This document shows positions 8,736 to 16,925 of a DNA stretch of 64,000 nucleotides, piece after piece (positions within the stretch are counted from its first letter, which is position 1; the number at the start of each line of letters is the position of its first letter). The stretch is from Bordetella parapertussis (GTDB lineage: Bacteria; Pseudomonadota; Gammaproteobacteria; Burkholderiales; SG8-41). The DNA lies in assembly GCA_945861275.1 (NCBI GenBank), contig CAMATZ010000002.1, positions 74,300-138,299 on the forward strand. The letters run 5' to 3'. Both the position numbers and the translations under genes were made by a program. Below the pieces are notes generated by a model, which ran no database searches, was not told where the DNA came from, and was given only the letters and a program-made list of their open reading frames with translations.

Positions 8736-9605
8736 ATGAAACCCGCCCCTTTCACCTACCACGATCCGCGCAGCGTAGCCGAGGCGACAGAACTGCTCGC
8801 CACGCACGACAATGCGCGCGTGCTGGCGGGCGGCCAATCGCTGATGCCGATGATGAATTTTCGCTATGCGATGCCTGATCATCTGATTGATCTCAACCAG
8901 GTCAGTGAACTCGCGTATATCCGCGTGGAGGGCGATGCACTGAAGATCGGTGCGATGACGCGGCAACGTGACATCGAGTTCTCGCCCGAAATTGGCAGGC
9001 ACTGCCCGCTGCTGCACGCGGCACTGGTGCATGTGGGTCACAGGCAGACGCGCAACCGGGGCACGCTTGGCGGCTCCTTGTGCCATCAGGACCCCTCTGC
9101 GGAACTCGCCAATATCGCGGCCTTGTTCGGGGCGACCATGCACGTTGTGTCCCAACGCGGCACACGCGATATACCTTACGCGGACTTCGCCGTGTCTTAT
9201 ATGACCACGGCACTTGAACCCGACGAAATGCTGGCAGGGATTACGATTCCGCTGCGCCGCAACGCTCGCGGTCACGCCTTCGTGGAATTTGCCCGTCGTC
9301 ACGGCGATTTTGCCATCGTCGCCTGTTCCGCGCTGCTGGCGCTGGATGCAAAGGGCAACATCGCCGATGCAGCCCTTGCGCTGTCAGGATTGGCGCATGC
9401 ACCCGTCAGGCCCGCCGCCATCGAACAGGCGCTGCGCGGACAAGCGCCCGACGCGGCAACGTTTAAAGCCGCTGCCGCAGCCGCCGAAAAACTGGAAGCC
9501 GGCGCTGACGCCTATGTCAGCTCGGCCTACCGCCAGCATCTGGCGCGCGTGCTCACCTATCGCGCACTGGAACAGGCCGCCGCGCGAGCGCATCAACATG
9601 GCTGA
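8736..9605 (+). CDS. Molybdenum hydroxylase FAD-binding (medium) subunit
   Basis: A 289-residue protein of the xanthine dehydrogenase/CoxM family. The FAD-contact motif VLAGGQSLMPMMNFR lies at about 28-42, and TRNRGTLGGSLCHQDPSAE (second FAD motif) near 106-124. It passes electrons from the iron-sulphur subunit to FAD and on to an acceptor. It overlaps the next gene by eight bases (ATGGCTGA), so the three subunits are translationally coupled. With the UbiD enzyme upstream, it likely serves hydroxylation or dehydroxylation of an aromatic or N-heterocyclic acid; substrate unknown. Confidence 0.92.
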   Translation: MKPAPFTYHDPRSVAEATELLATHDNARVLAGGQSLMPMMNFRYAMPDHLIDLNQVSELAYIRVEGDALKIGAMTRQRDIEFSPEIGRHCPLLHAALVHVGHRQTRNRGTLGGSLCHQDPSAELANIAALFGATMHVVSQRGTRDIPYADFAVSYMTTALEPDEMLAGITIPLRRNARGHAFVEFARRHGDFAIVACSALLALDAKGNIADAALALSGLAHAPVRPAAIEQALRGQAPDAATFKAAAAAAEKLEAGADAYVSSAYRQHLARVLTYRALEQAAARAHQHG

Positions 9606-10083
9606 TACAAGGACAATCACGGTAAACGTCAATGGCAAAGCGCGCACCGCCACCATTGAAACGCGCATGACGCTGGTGGATTTTCTGCGCCATGAACTCA
9701 AGCTCACCGGCACCCATGTCGGCTGCGAGCATGGCGTATGTGGCGCCTGCACGGTGTTGGTCGGCGGCATCAGTGCGCGCGCCTGTTTGATGCTGGCGGT
9801 GCAATGCGACGGGCAGGCAGTCACCACCGTTGAAGCGCTGGCGACGGACAGGAAGCTCAATCTTTTGCAGCAGGCGTTTCAGGATAACCACGGCCTGCAA
9901 TGCGGTTTTTGCACGCCGGGCATGCTGATGACGCTCACCGAATTTCTGCGCGACCATCCCGAGCCCAGCGAGACTGATGTGCGCGAAGCGCTGTCCGGCA
10001 ACCTGTGCCGCTGCACCGGCTATCAGGGTATCGTCGATGCGGCGCTCGACGCGGCGAAAAAAATGCGCGAGGGCGCGCCATGA
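9598..10083 (+). CDS. Molybdenum hydroxylase [2Fe-2S] (small) subunit
   Basis: A 161-residue protein with the two [2Fe-2S] clusters of this family. The plant-ferredoxin-like set is CEHGVCGAC plus a later Cys (Cys43, 48, 51, 63); the helical-domain set is CGFC and CRC (Cys102, 105, 137, 139). The start at 9598 overlaps the end of the FAD subunit, and its stop overlaps the start of the large subunit in an ATGA junction. It relays electrons from the molybdenum centre to FAD. Confidence 0.95.
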   Translation: MADTRTITVNVNGKARTATIETRMTLVDFLRHELKLTGTHVGCEHGVCGACTVLVGGISARACLMLAVQCDGQAVTTVEALATDRKLNLLQQAFQDNHGLQCGFCTPGMLMTLTEFLRDHPEPSETDVREALSGNLCRCTGYQGIVDAALDAAKKMREGAP

Positions 10084-12452
10084 AAACCAGCGGTGCTGAA
10101 AAACTGACGGGCTCATTTACGGGATTTGGCGCCTCGGTCAAACGCAAGGAAGACCCGGCCTTCCTGCGCGGCGAGGGCCAGTTTGTCGATGACATACATC
10201 TGCCGGAAATGCTGCACGCCGCCTTCGTGCGCAGCCCCTACGCGCATGCCCGGCTGGGTCGCATCGACAAGAGCGCAGCGCTCGCTCTGCCGGGCGTGCA
10301 TGCGGTGATCACGTTTGCCGATCTGCCCGAGGCGATACGACGGCAGACGCTGCCGCTGCTGGTGCCGCATCCGGCGATCAAGCAGCCGCTGCTGCCTTAC
10401 GCCCTGGCAAAAGACGAAACCTGTTACGCCGGCGAGCCGGTGGCGTGCGTGATCGCGGACAGCCGTTATATCGCCGAAGACGCCGCGCAGTTGGTGGAGG
10501 TCGATTACGAAGCATTGCCTGCAGTCAACGATTGCCGTGCGGCGATTGAAGACGGCGCGCCGCTCGCGCACCTGGGCGCGGAATCCAACGTGGCGGCGCG
10601 CTTTCCGGTGAAGGTGGGCGATGCCGATCGCGCCTTTACCGGTGCCGCCCATGTGTTCCGCGAAAAGATTTATCAGCATCGCGGCGGGCCGTTTTTCATG
10701 GAATGCCGCGGCGCCATCGCACAATACGACGCGCAGTCGCAAGGCTATACGCTGCATATCTCGTCGCAGGGTTCGCACCGCCTGAAGCGCAGCATGCTGG
10801 ACATGTTCGACCTCGGCGACCATCAAATGCGTGTGATTGCGCCCGACGTGGGCGGCGGCTTCGGGCCCAAAGGTTCGTTCTACCCCGAATACATCAATAT
10901 CGCGGCGGCGGCGCGCCTGCTCGGCCGGCCGGTGAAATGGATCGAAGACCGGTGTGAGAATTTTCTCACCACGCATCAGGAACGCGACCAATACTGGGAC
11001 ATGGAAATCGCCGTCGACGCCCATGCCAAAATCATCGGCGTGCGCGGCCTGCTCATTCACGAAACCGGCGCCTACGTGCCGTGGGGCATCGTGCTGCCGT
11101 GGATCACCGCGACCACAGTGCCGGGGCCCTATGTCATTCCGCATTTCAAACTCGACGTCATTTCGGTGTTCACCAACAAAATCCAGACCACGCCGGTGCG
11201 CGGCGCGGGGCGGCCCGAAGCGGTGACGACGATGGAGCGCCTGATGGATCGCGTGGCGCGCGAATTGAAATTGGATCGCGCAGAAGTGCGGCGGCGTAAT
11301 TTCATCCAGCCGCAGCAGATGCCCTACCAAGTGGGCATCATTTTCCGCGACGGGCGGCCAGTGACTTACGACAGCGGCGATTACCCGGCGTGTCAGGCGT
11401 CCGCATTGCAAGTATCTGATTATGAAGGATTTTTCAAGAGAAAAGCAGAGGCACTCGCGCAAGGCCGCTATCTCGGCATCGGCATCGCCAATGCTGTCGA
11501 GGCCACCGGCCTCGGCCCCTACGAAAGCGCGACGGTGCGCGTAGCCACCTCCGGCAAAATCGTGATTTACACCGGCGCCACACCGCAGGGCCAGTCGCAC
11601 AAGACCACGCTGGCGCAGATTGCATCGGATCAACTGGGCGTGGATTTCAACGATATCACCGTGGTGACTTCCGACACCGCCACCACCGCTCTGGGCATGG
11701 GCAGCTTCGCCGCGCGCACAGCAGTTAATGCCGGCTCATCGGTACACCTCGCTGCCATAGAAGTCGCCGCCAAAGCCAAAAAAATCGCCGCCGGCATGAT
11801 GGAATGCCTGGAGGACGACCTCGAACTCGCGGACGGTTACGTGCGCCTGAAAAGCGCGCCGGACGTCAGGAAAAGCCTGCGTGAGATCGCGGTCAAATCC
11901 ATCGGCATGCCGGGCTTTTCGATGGCCGGCGGACTGCCGCCGGGACTGGAACACACGGCGCACTTCACGCCCGATCAGGCGGTGTATTCCAACGGCGCGC
12001 ATGTGGCCGAAGTGGCAGTCGATATCGAGACCGGTGAAGTCAAAATTTTACGCTACACCGTCGCCCACGATTGCGGACGTGTGATCAATCCGATGGTGGT
12101 CGAAGGACAGGTGGTGGGCGGTGTGGCACATGGCGTGGGTAATGCTTTGTTCGAGCGCCTGGCCTTTGATGAAAACGCGCAGCCACTGTCCACCAACTTT
12201 GGCGAGTACCTGTTGCCGATGGCCACCGATGTGCCGCGCGTGGATCTGGTGCATCTTGAAACCCCGTCGCCGCTAAACCCGCTGGGTATCAAGGGCGCGG
12301 GCGAAGGAGGCACCATCTCTGCTATCGGCGCGATTATCAGCGCGGTGGAAAATGCGCTGTCGCCGTTTGGCGTAACCATCGCCGAAGCGCCGATTTCACC
12401 GCAGCGTATTGTTGAGTTGCTGGGGGAACATGCTCGGGGGCGGACACAATGA
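10080..12452 (+). CDS. Molybdenum hydroxylase large (molybdopterin) subunit
   Basis: A 790-residue catalytic subunit of the xanthine dehydrogenase family. The N-terminal part (FLRGEGQFVDDI, near 35) and GGGFGPKG (near 260) are standard; the catalytic glutamate is Glu742 in KGAGEGGT. The active-site loop near 372 reads PVRGAGRPE, the type II pattern; genuine CO dehydrogenase has AYxCSFR there. It is therefore not an energy-conserving CO dehydrogenase but a hydroxylase or dehydrogenase of an organic ring or aldehyde. The ATG at 10080 is chosen for its ATGA overlap with the previous stop. Its own end overlaps the next start in the same way. Confidence 0.93.
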   Translation: MKTSGAEKLTGSFTGFGASVKRKEDPAFLRGEGQFVDDIHLPEMLHAAFVRSPYAHARLGRIDKSAALALPGVHAVITFADLPEAIRRQTLPLLVPHPAIKQPLLPYALAKDETCYAGEPVACVIADSRYIAEDAAQLVEVDYEALPAVNDCRAAIEDGAPLAHLGAESNVAARFPVKVGDADRAFTGAAHVFREKIYQHRGGPFFMECRGAIAQYDAQSQGYTLHISSQGSHRLKRSMLDMFDLGDHQMRVIAPDVGGGFGPKGSFYPEYINIAAAARLLGRPVKWIEDRCENFLTTHQERDQYWDMEIAVDAHAKIIGVRGLLIHETGAYVPWGIVLPWITATTVPGPYVIPHFKLDVISVFTNKIQTTPVRGAGRPEAVTTMERLMDRVARELKLDRAEVRRRNFIQPQQMPYQVGIIFRDGRPVTYDSGDYPACQASALQVSDYEGFFKRKAEALAQGRYLGIGIANAVEATGLGPYESATVRVATSGKIVIYTGATPQGQSHKTTLAQIASDQLGVDFNDITVVTSDTATTALGMGSFAARTAVNAGSSVHLAAIEVAAKAKKIAAGMMECLEDDLELADGYVRLKSAPDVRKSLREIAVKSIGMPGFSMAGGLPPGLEHTAHFTPDQAVYSNGAHVAEVAVDIETGEVKILRYTVAHDCGRVINPMVVEGQVVGGVAHGVGNALFERLAFDENAQPLSTNFGEYLLPMATDVPRVDLVHLETPSPLNPLGIKGAGEGGTISAIGAIISAVENALSPFGVTIAEAPISPQRIVELLGEHARGRTQ

Positions 12453-13411
12453 CTACAAAATTGATTCGGCTCACGGTTTGTATCGCGCTTGCTGCCAGCG
12501 CCGCATCCGCCGCCACCTTCCCCGAAAGACCGATCCGCGTGGTCGTCCCCACTGCCATCGGCGGCCCCTCGGATTTGTGTTTGCGCGCAGTCGCCGACGC
12601 GATGCGCATCGATCTTGGTCAGCATATCGTGGTTGAAAACATCACCGGCGCCACCGGCAACATCGGGCTTGAGCGCGTGGGCAATGCCACGCCCGACGGC
12701 TACACGCTGTCGCAGGCGAGCGCGGGCAACACCGCCAATCTCGCGGCACGGCCCAAGGCGGCATTCGACATCCTGAATAACATGAAGCCCGTCGGCAAAG
12801 TGTGTCAGGCATCCTTCTCGCTGGTCGCCGCGCCGGGCTTAAACGTAAAGACGGTGGAAGAATTCATTCGTTACGCCAAAACGCAACAGGGCAAGCTCTC
12901 GTACGGCAGCATCGGCTACGGCTCCAGCCAGCATCTGGTGGGTGAAATGTTTGCCGCGGCTGCCGGGCTCGACATGATCCATGTGCCGTTTCGCGGCGAA
13001 GCGCTGGTGACACCGGAACTGGCGGCCGGACGCATACACCTGATGTTCATGGCGGGGGCGAAACCGTTCATCGATGGCGGGTTGGTGGTTGGGCTGGCCA
13101 CCACCAATCGCGATACCTGGGCGCCGATTCCGAATCTGCCGCCCATCGGAAAATCATCCGTGCTGCCGGGATTCACTTACAACGGCTGGAATGGTTTGTT
13201 CGCGCCGAAAAACGCGCCCGACACGGCGGTGCGGCGCGTGAGCGCAGCGCTGGTGAAAGCGCTGGCCGATGAGAAAGTACGCGCCATCATCCGCACGCTG
13301 GGCAACGAGCCGGGTGTGGGCACGCCTGAAGAGCTGGCCGCGCAGGTGCGTTCGGATATCGCCAACTTCCGGCGCATTATTGAACAGCGCAAGCTGGTGT
13401 TTCAGGATTAG
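12449..13411 (+). CDS. Bug/TctC-family periplasmic receptor
   Basis: A 320-residue tripartite tricarboxylate receptor homologue. A signal peptide (about 1-22, ending ASAATFPERP) precedes FPERPIRVVVPTAIGGPSD, the ligand loop region, and a late FTYNGWNGLFAPKNAPD block typical of the family. Its ATGA overlap with the hydroxylase large subunit places it in the same operon, so it may bind the substrate of that pathway in the periplasm. The expected TctA/TctB membrane partners are not nearby. Ligand unknown. Confidence 0.9.
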   Translation: MTTKLIRLTVCIALAASAASAATFPERPIRVVVPTAIGGPSDLCLRAVADAMRIDLGQHIVVENITGATGNIGLERVGNATPDGYTLSQASAGNTANLAARPKAAFDILNNMKPVGKVCQASFSLVAAPGLNVKTVEEFIRYAKTQQGKLSYGSIGYGSSQHLVGEMFAAAAGLDMIHVPFRGEALVTPELAAGRIHLMFMAGAKPFIDGGLVVGLATTNRDTWAPIPNLPPIGKSSVLPGFTYNGWNGLFAPKNAPDTAVRRVSAALVKALADEKVRAIIRTLGNEPGVGTPEELAAQVRSDIANFRRIIEQRKLVFQD

Positions 13412-13418
13412 TTAATTC

Positions 13419-14369
13419 ATGAATCTGCCCGCGCTTCCAACCGCCGTCGGTATTGGATGCCTGCTGTTGGCGGCACACGCCACCTACGCCCAGGACAAAT
13501 ACCCCAGCAAAGTCATCCGCGTATTAACCGCCACCCCCGGCAGCAACCACGACTGGGGCGCGCGCGTCGTGGCGCAGGAGTTGATGCCACGCATCGGTCA
13601 GCGCGTGATCGTCGAAAATCGCGGCAGCATGTCGACGGAAATCATCGCCAAAGACACAGCACCCGATGGCTACACAATACTGTTTTACGGCGCGTTTACC
13701 TGGCTGCAACCGCTGCTCGCCAAAGTAAACTGGGACCCGCTCGAGGACCTCGCGCCAATTACGCTGGCGATCAGTTCGCCCAATGTGTTGACGGTACATC
13801 CCTCGCTGCCGGTGAAATCCACGCAGGAACTGATCGCGCTCGCCAAGGCCAGGCCGGGCGCGCTCAACTACAGCGCGGGCGGCGGCGGCTCTACGCCACA
13901 CATGGCGGCCGAGTTGTTCAACCACATGGCAAAAACCAAAATCGTGCGCATCAACTACAAAGGTTCGGGTCCGTCGATGATGGGCCTGTTTGTCGGCGAA
14001 GTGCAATTGATGTTCGCCGCGCTCGGCCCGATGATGCCGCATGTCAAAAGCGGCAAGGTCAAGGCCTTGGCGATTACCACGCCGAAACGCTCGCCGCTGG
14101 CGCCGGACCTGCCGCCGGTAAGCGATGCGCTTCCCGGTTATGCATCGGAAGCGGCCATCGGATTTTTTGCACCGAAGAAGACACCCACACCCATCATCAG
14201 GATACTCAACAGCGGGATTCAGCAAGCGCTAAAAGGATTGGAGCCACAACTTGTTTTGAATGCCGGCGTGGAAATCGTCGGCGGTTCGCCCGATGATTTT
14301 GCGCGCTTCATCAAAGCCGACATGGCCAAGATGGGCGAAGTCATCAAGAGCGGTTCCTTCAGTAACTAA
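13419..14369 (+). CDS. Second Bug/TctC-family receptor of the operon
   Basis: A 316-residue Bug receptor, seven bases downstream of the first. It has a signal peptide ending at about ATYAQ, then KYPSKVIRVLTATPGSNHDW; the family usually has PGG..D here, so the ligand loop differs from its neighbour, whose loop is TAIGGPSD. The late GFFAPKKTPTP block is normal. Two unlike receptors in one operon suggest two ligands or a ligand and an analogue. No permease is encoded alongside. Confidence 0.9.
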   Translation: MNLPALPTAVGIGCLLLAAHATYAQDKYPSKVIRVLTATPGSNHDWGARVVAQELMPRIGQRVIVENRGSMSTEIIAKDTAPDGYTILFYGAFTWLQPLLAKVNWDPLEDLAPITLAISSPNVLTVHPSLPVKSTQELIALAKARPGALNYSAGGGGSTPHMAAELFNHMAKTKIVRINYKGSGPSMMGLFVGEVQLMFAALGPMMPHVKSGKVKALAITTPKRSPLAPDLPPVSDALPGYASEAAIGFFAPKKTPTPIIRILNSGIQQALKGLEPQLVLNAGVEIVGGSPDDFARFIKADMAKMGEVIKSGSFSN

Positions 14370-14375
14370 GCTCCT

Positions 14376-14927
14376 GTGCAAGTCGAAAACCACTTCGATA
14401 TACCACTGCCACCTGCAACGGCGTGGCCGATCCTGATGAATGTGCCGCAAACCGCCGCGTGCTTTCCGGGCGCCAGCATGATCGAACAGATCAGCGCGGA
14501 TCAGTACCAGGGCCGCGTCACCGTGAAGCTGGGCCCGCTGACCATGGTGTTCTCCGGCAATTTACGCATCGAGGATCGTCAAGATACGGGGCACAGCGCC
14601 ATCGTCAAAGCCAACTGGACCGAAACCAAAGGACGAGGCAACGCGAATACGGTTACGCGTTTCGCGCTGAGCGAACAGGACAGGGGAACACGCGTGACCC
14701 TGCACAGCGATCTGCAACTCGCCGGTCAGGTCGCGCAATACGGGCGCGGCGTGGGCATGATCTCGGCGATTTCCGCGCAACTGATTTCGACGTTTGCGGA
14801 AAACCTGCGGGTGCGGATTCAGGCGGTAGGGGCGGGCGGGACTACACCGCCGGAGTCGCAGGCCGCTGCGGAAATTTCCGGGCTTACGCTGATTGCGAAG
14901 GCGTTGGGGAGTCAGCTGAAGCGGTAG
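14376..14927 (+). CDS. CoxG-like SRPBCC protein
   Basis: A 183-residue protein starting with GTG six bases after the receptor. It has the CoxG/SRPBCC pattern: an N-terminal FDIPLPPATAWPILMNVPQTAACFPG segment, GRVTVKLGPL in the middle, and a conserved GRGVGM..ISAQLISTFAENL helix near 130. CoxG proteins are encoded with molybdenum hydroxylases and are thought to help anchor or mature them. Its place at the end of this operon fits. The last 25 residues are hydrophobic enough to help membrane association, but a clear transmembrane helix is not obvious. Confidence 0.88.
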   Translation: MQVENHFDIPLPPATAWPILMNVPQTAACFPGASMIEQISADQYQGRVTVKLGPLTMVFSGNLRIEDRQDTGHSAIVKANWTETKGRGNANTVTRFALSEQDRGTRVTLHSDLQLAGQVAQYGRGVGMISAISAQLISTFAENLRVRIQAVGAGGTTPPESQAAAEISGLTLIAKALGSQLKR

Positions 14928-14981
14928 CGGTAACGATTGCGATGAGGGGCGCGCTTTAGCGCGTTCCGCTCGATTGGAAAG

Positions 14982-15290
14982 TCAGGCTGGAGATACAGCG
15001 GGCGAGAATGAATGTATGCCGGCCAGGCGTTTTCTAATGCTCGCCTCTGCGGTTTTCAGATCGTAAGAGGCTTGCAGATTGAGCCAGTATTGTGGTGACT
15101 GATCGAAGGCACGACCGAACAGCAAAGCCAATTCTGCCGTCACTGGACGCGCGCCCTTGAGAACGTGTGATATCCGCATGGGTGATACCCCGATAGCTCG
15201 GGCGAATTCAGCTTGCGAGATACTCATTTCTTCCAGAATTTCACCCAGGAAATTCCCCGGATGAATTGCAGGCAACCCCTTCTTGGCCAT
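14982..15290 (-). CDS. higA: HigA-type antitoxin (XRE helix-turn-helix)
   Basis: A 102-residue antitoxin of the HigA family. IHPGNFLGEILEE opens the protein and the helix-turn-helix follows (ISQAEFARAIGVSPMRISHVLKG, residues about 24-46). AGGAG-like TAAGGAG stands eight bases before the ATG. It follows the toxin gene by 12 bases, the toxin-first order usual for higBA. It neutralises HigB and should bind the palindromic operator at 15593-15613 to repress the pair. Confidence 0.93.
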   Translation of the reverse strand: MAKKGLPAIHPGNFLGEILEEMSISQAEFARAIGVSPMRISHVLKGARPVTAELALLFGRAFDQSPQYWLNLQASYDLKTAEASIRKRLAGIHSFSPAVSPA

Positions 15291-15302
15291 GTTAATTTCT
15301 CC

Positions 15303-15584
15303 TTAGTGGTAATCAACGATTTCAACATCAAAGGCGTCGCCATTCTTAAAGCGGAAGCATACGCGCCACTGTTCGTTAATACGGATACTCCATTGCCCTG
15401 CGCGATCATGAACCAGCGCTTCCAGCCTGTTGGAAGGCGGAAGGCGCAAATCCTCAATGCGCGTGGCCCCATCTAACTGCATCAATCGCATTGCCGCACG
15501 TTTGAAAATCTTCGGCGGCAGCCTGCGTGATTTGCCGGTGGCAAAGAAACGCTCCGTTTCGGGTGCGGCGAATGTTTGAATCAC
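15303..15584 (-). CDS. higB: HigB-type toxin, leaderless GTG start
   Basis: A 93-residue RelE-superfamily mRNA interferase acting on ribosomes. Blocks visible are MIQTFAAPETERFFATGK at the start, RLPPSNRLEAL in the middle, and GQWSIRINEQWRVCFRF near the end, with the final DAFDVEIVDYH. The GTG at 15584 is chosen because the upstream in-frame ATG at 15596 lies inside the -10 hexamer and a still earlier TTG lies in the -35. Family members also begin near this point (MIxSF). The transcript probably begins at this GTG, so the mRNA would be leaderless. Confidence 0.9.
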   Translation of the reverse strand: MIQTFAAPETERFFATGKSRRLPPKIFKRAAMRLMQLDGATRIEDLRLPPSNRLEALVHDRAGQWSIRINEQWRVCFRFKNGDAFDVEIVDYH

Positions 15585-15591
15585 AAAAAGA

Positions 15592-15620
15592 ATCATAAAC
15601 AAAAAGTTTATGAAGGTCAA
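15592..15620 (-). promoter_or_regulatory. higBA promoter with overlapping operator
   Basis: On the minus strand TTGACC (15620-15615) and TATGAT (15597-15592) are separated by exactly 17 bases. Perfect arms TCATAAAC (15613-15606) and GTTTATGA (15600-15593), with a five-base spacer, cover the spacer and -10, as expected for a HigA operator. The first purine at a proper distance downstream is the G of the GTG start at 15584. Confidence 0.88.
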
Positions 15621-15798
15621 GTAACTTTGCGCACTGAGAAAGCCTAAACCAGAAACGCAAACACCCTTAGTTTCAGCATGTCCCGCTTATTCAATGGGTC
15701 CGGAGAACAATTACCACCGTGGGATAAAAGCATACGCGTAGGCACGGCGCGCGTCCAACGCGTTCGGACTTCTCCGTAGCACACAAGAAAGCGGTAAC

Positions 15799-16788
15799 TC
15801 AAGCGTCCTCTTCGGCGCCCGCGCCCGCAGCCGCCCGCCCCAGCCGATCCCGCACCGCCGCCCATTCCATCGCCAACGGCGGTTCTTCCACCAGCATCAC
15901 ATCACAAGCAGCAGCATCGAGCTGGCGTAGGTTGGCGTAAAGGTCGTGCGCGTAGCCCGCCGGTGCTGCGGGTGCAGTGATCCACACCAGGCTGTCGATC
16001 AACGGCTGGTGCGCATTGCGTGCCAGTACGGCTATACGTTTGCCCTGCCGCGCGAAGCTGCGTGTGAGTTCGTCGATGAGGTCGCCTTCGACCAGCATCA
16101 GCGGCGTGCGCGGCGCGTAGTGTTTTTCAAGTGTACCCGGCGCGCGCGGCGAAGTATCGCCTGGCTTCGCCAGCGGCGCATCGAGTACGGCTTCGATCTG
16201 CCGCGCAGTGATGCAGCCGGGGCGCAGCAGCGCTGGTCTAGCGCCCGACAAGTCGATGATGGTGGATTCAATGCCCACCTCGCAGGCGCCGCCGTCGAGC
16301 ACGCGATCGATGGTGTCGCCGAACTCCTGTCGCACGTGTTGCGCAGTGGTGGCTGAGACACGGCCGAAGCGATTTGCCGACGGGCCCACCACCCCGCCAC
16401 CGAACGCTTTCAGCAGCGCTTGCGCCAGCGGATGCGAGGGCACGCGTAACGCGACGGTGTCTTGCCCGCCGGTGACGAGATCGCTTACGCCTGGCGCGCG
16501 CTTGAGTATCAGCGTGAGCGGGCCGGGCCAGAATTTTTGCGCCAGCGTGTGCGCGGCTGGTGGAACGTCACGTGCCCAGTCGGTCAGTTGTGTGCTGCTG
16601 GCGAGGTGTACGATCAGCGGGTGATCGCGGGGCCGGCCTTTGGCGGCGAAAACTTTTTTAATGGCTTCGGGATTGGAAGCATCAGCGCCGAGGCCGTAAA
16701 CGGTTTCCGTGGGGAAGGCGACGAGGCCGCCTGCGCGCAGCGTGGCTACGGTGCGGCGGATGTCGGCTGATTTAACTTCGTGCGCCAT
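15799..16788 (-). CDS. tsaC: Threonylcarbamoyl-AMP synthase (Sua5 form)
   Basis: A 329-residue enzyme that makes threonylcarbamoyl-AMP for the t6A modification of tRNAs decoding ANN codons. The YrdC core spans about 10-200: PTETVYGLGADA, KVFAAKGRP, FWPGPLTLIL and SANRFGRVSATTAQHV are all present, and GIESTIIDL closes the core. A linker (RAPGTLEKHYAPRTP) leads to a C-terminal Sua5 domain, as in the longer bacterial type. No Shine-Dalgarno is visible; the leader is AT-rich. In many Burkholderiales this gene follows purK; here purK is absent and dcd stands between it and purC. Confidence 0.95.
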   Translation of the reverse strand: MAHEVKSADIRRTVATLRAGGLVAFPTETVYGLGADASNPEAIKKVFAAKGRPRDHPLIVHLASSTQLTDWARDVPPAAHTLAQKFWPGPLTLILKRAPGVSDLVTGGQDTVALRVPSHPLAQALLKAFGGGVVGPSANRFGRVSATTAQHVRQEFGDTIDRVLDGGACEVGIESTIIDLSGARPALLRPGCITARQIEAVLDAPLAKPGDTSPRAPGTLEKHYAPRTPLMLVEGDLIDELTRSFARQGKRIAVLARNAHQPLIDSLVWITAPAAPAGYAHDLYANLRQLDAAACDVMLVEEPPLAMEWAAVRDRLGRAAAGAGAEEDA

Positions 16789-16837
16789 GTTTACTATTTA
16801 TTGTTTAAAAACAATTACTTATGGTGGTATGGCGCTT

Positions 16838-16902
16838 CCCCTCACCCTAGCCCTCTGCTCCGCTTCATGTGTGCCCTTGTCCCCGCACGCGGGGCGAGGG
16901 GA
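16838..16902. repeat. Intergenic repeat, GC-rich family A, second copy
   Basis: This block starts CCCCTCACCCTAG and ends with CCCCGCACGCGGGG, a hairpin. It matches 8665-8728 at all but roughly eight positions. It lies between dcd and tsaC and may act as a weak transcript stabiliser or attenuator. Confidence 0.75.
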
Positions 16903-16925
16903 TTTCTTTGTGAGGGAGTATTATT

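Noticed and set aside
10113-11633. 506-codon open frame on the minus strand
   Set aside because: It is antisense to the molybdenum hydroxylase large subunit, whose domain content is certain; high GC creates long shadow frames.
10080-12452. Aerobic CO dehydrogenase (CoxL)
   Set aside because: The active-site loop reads PVRGAGR, not the AYxCSFR of true CO dehydrogenase, even though a CoxG-like gene is near.
15585-15620. Longer HigB starts (TTG 15620, ATG 15596)
   Set aside because: They coincide with the -35 and -10 promoter hexamers and extend past the family N-terminus.
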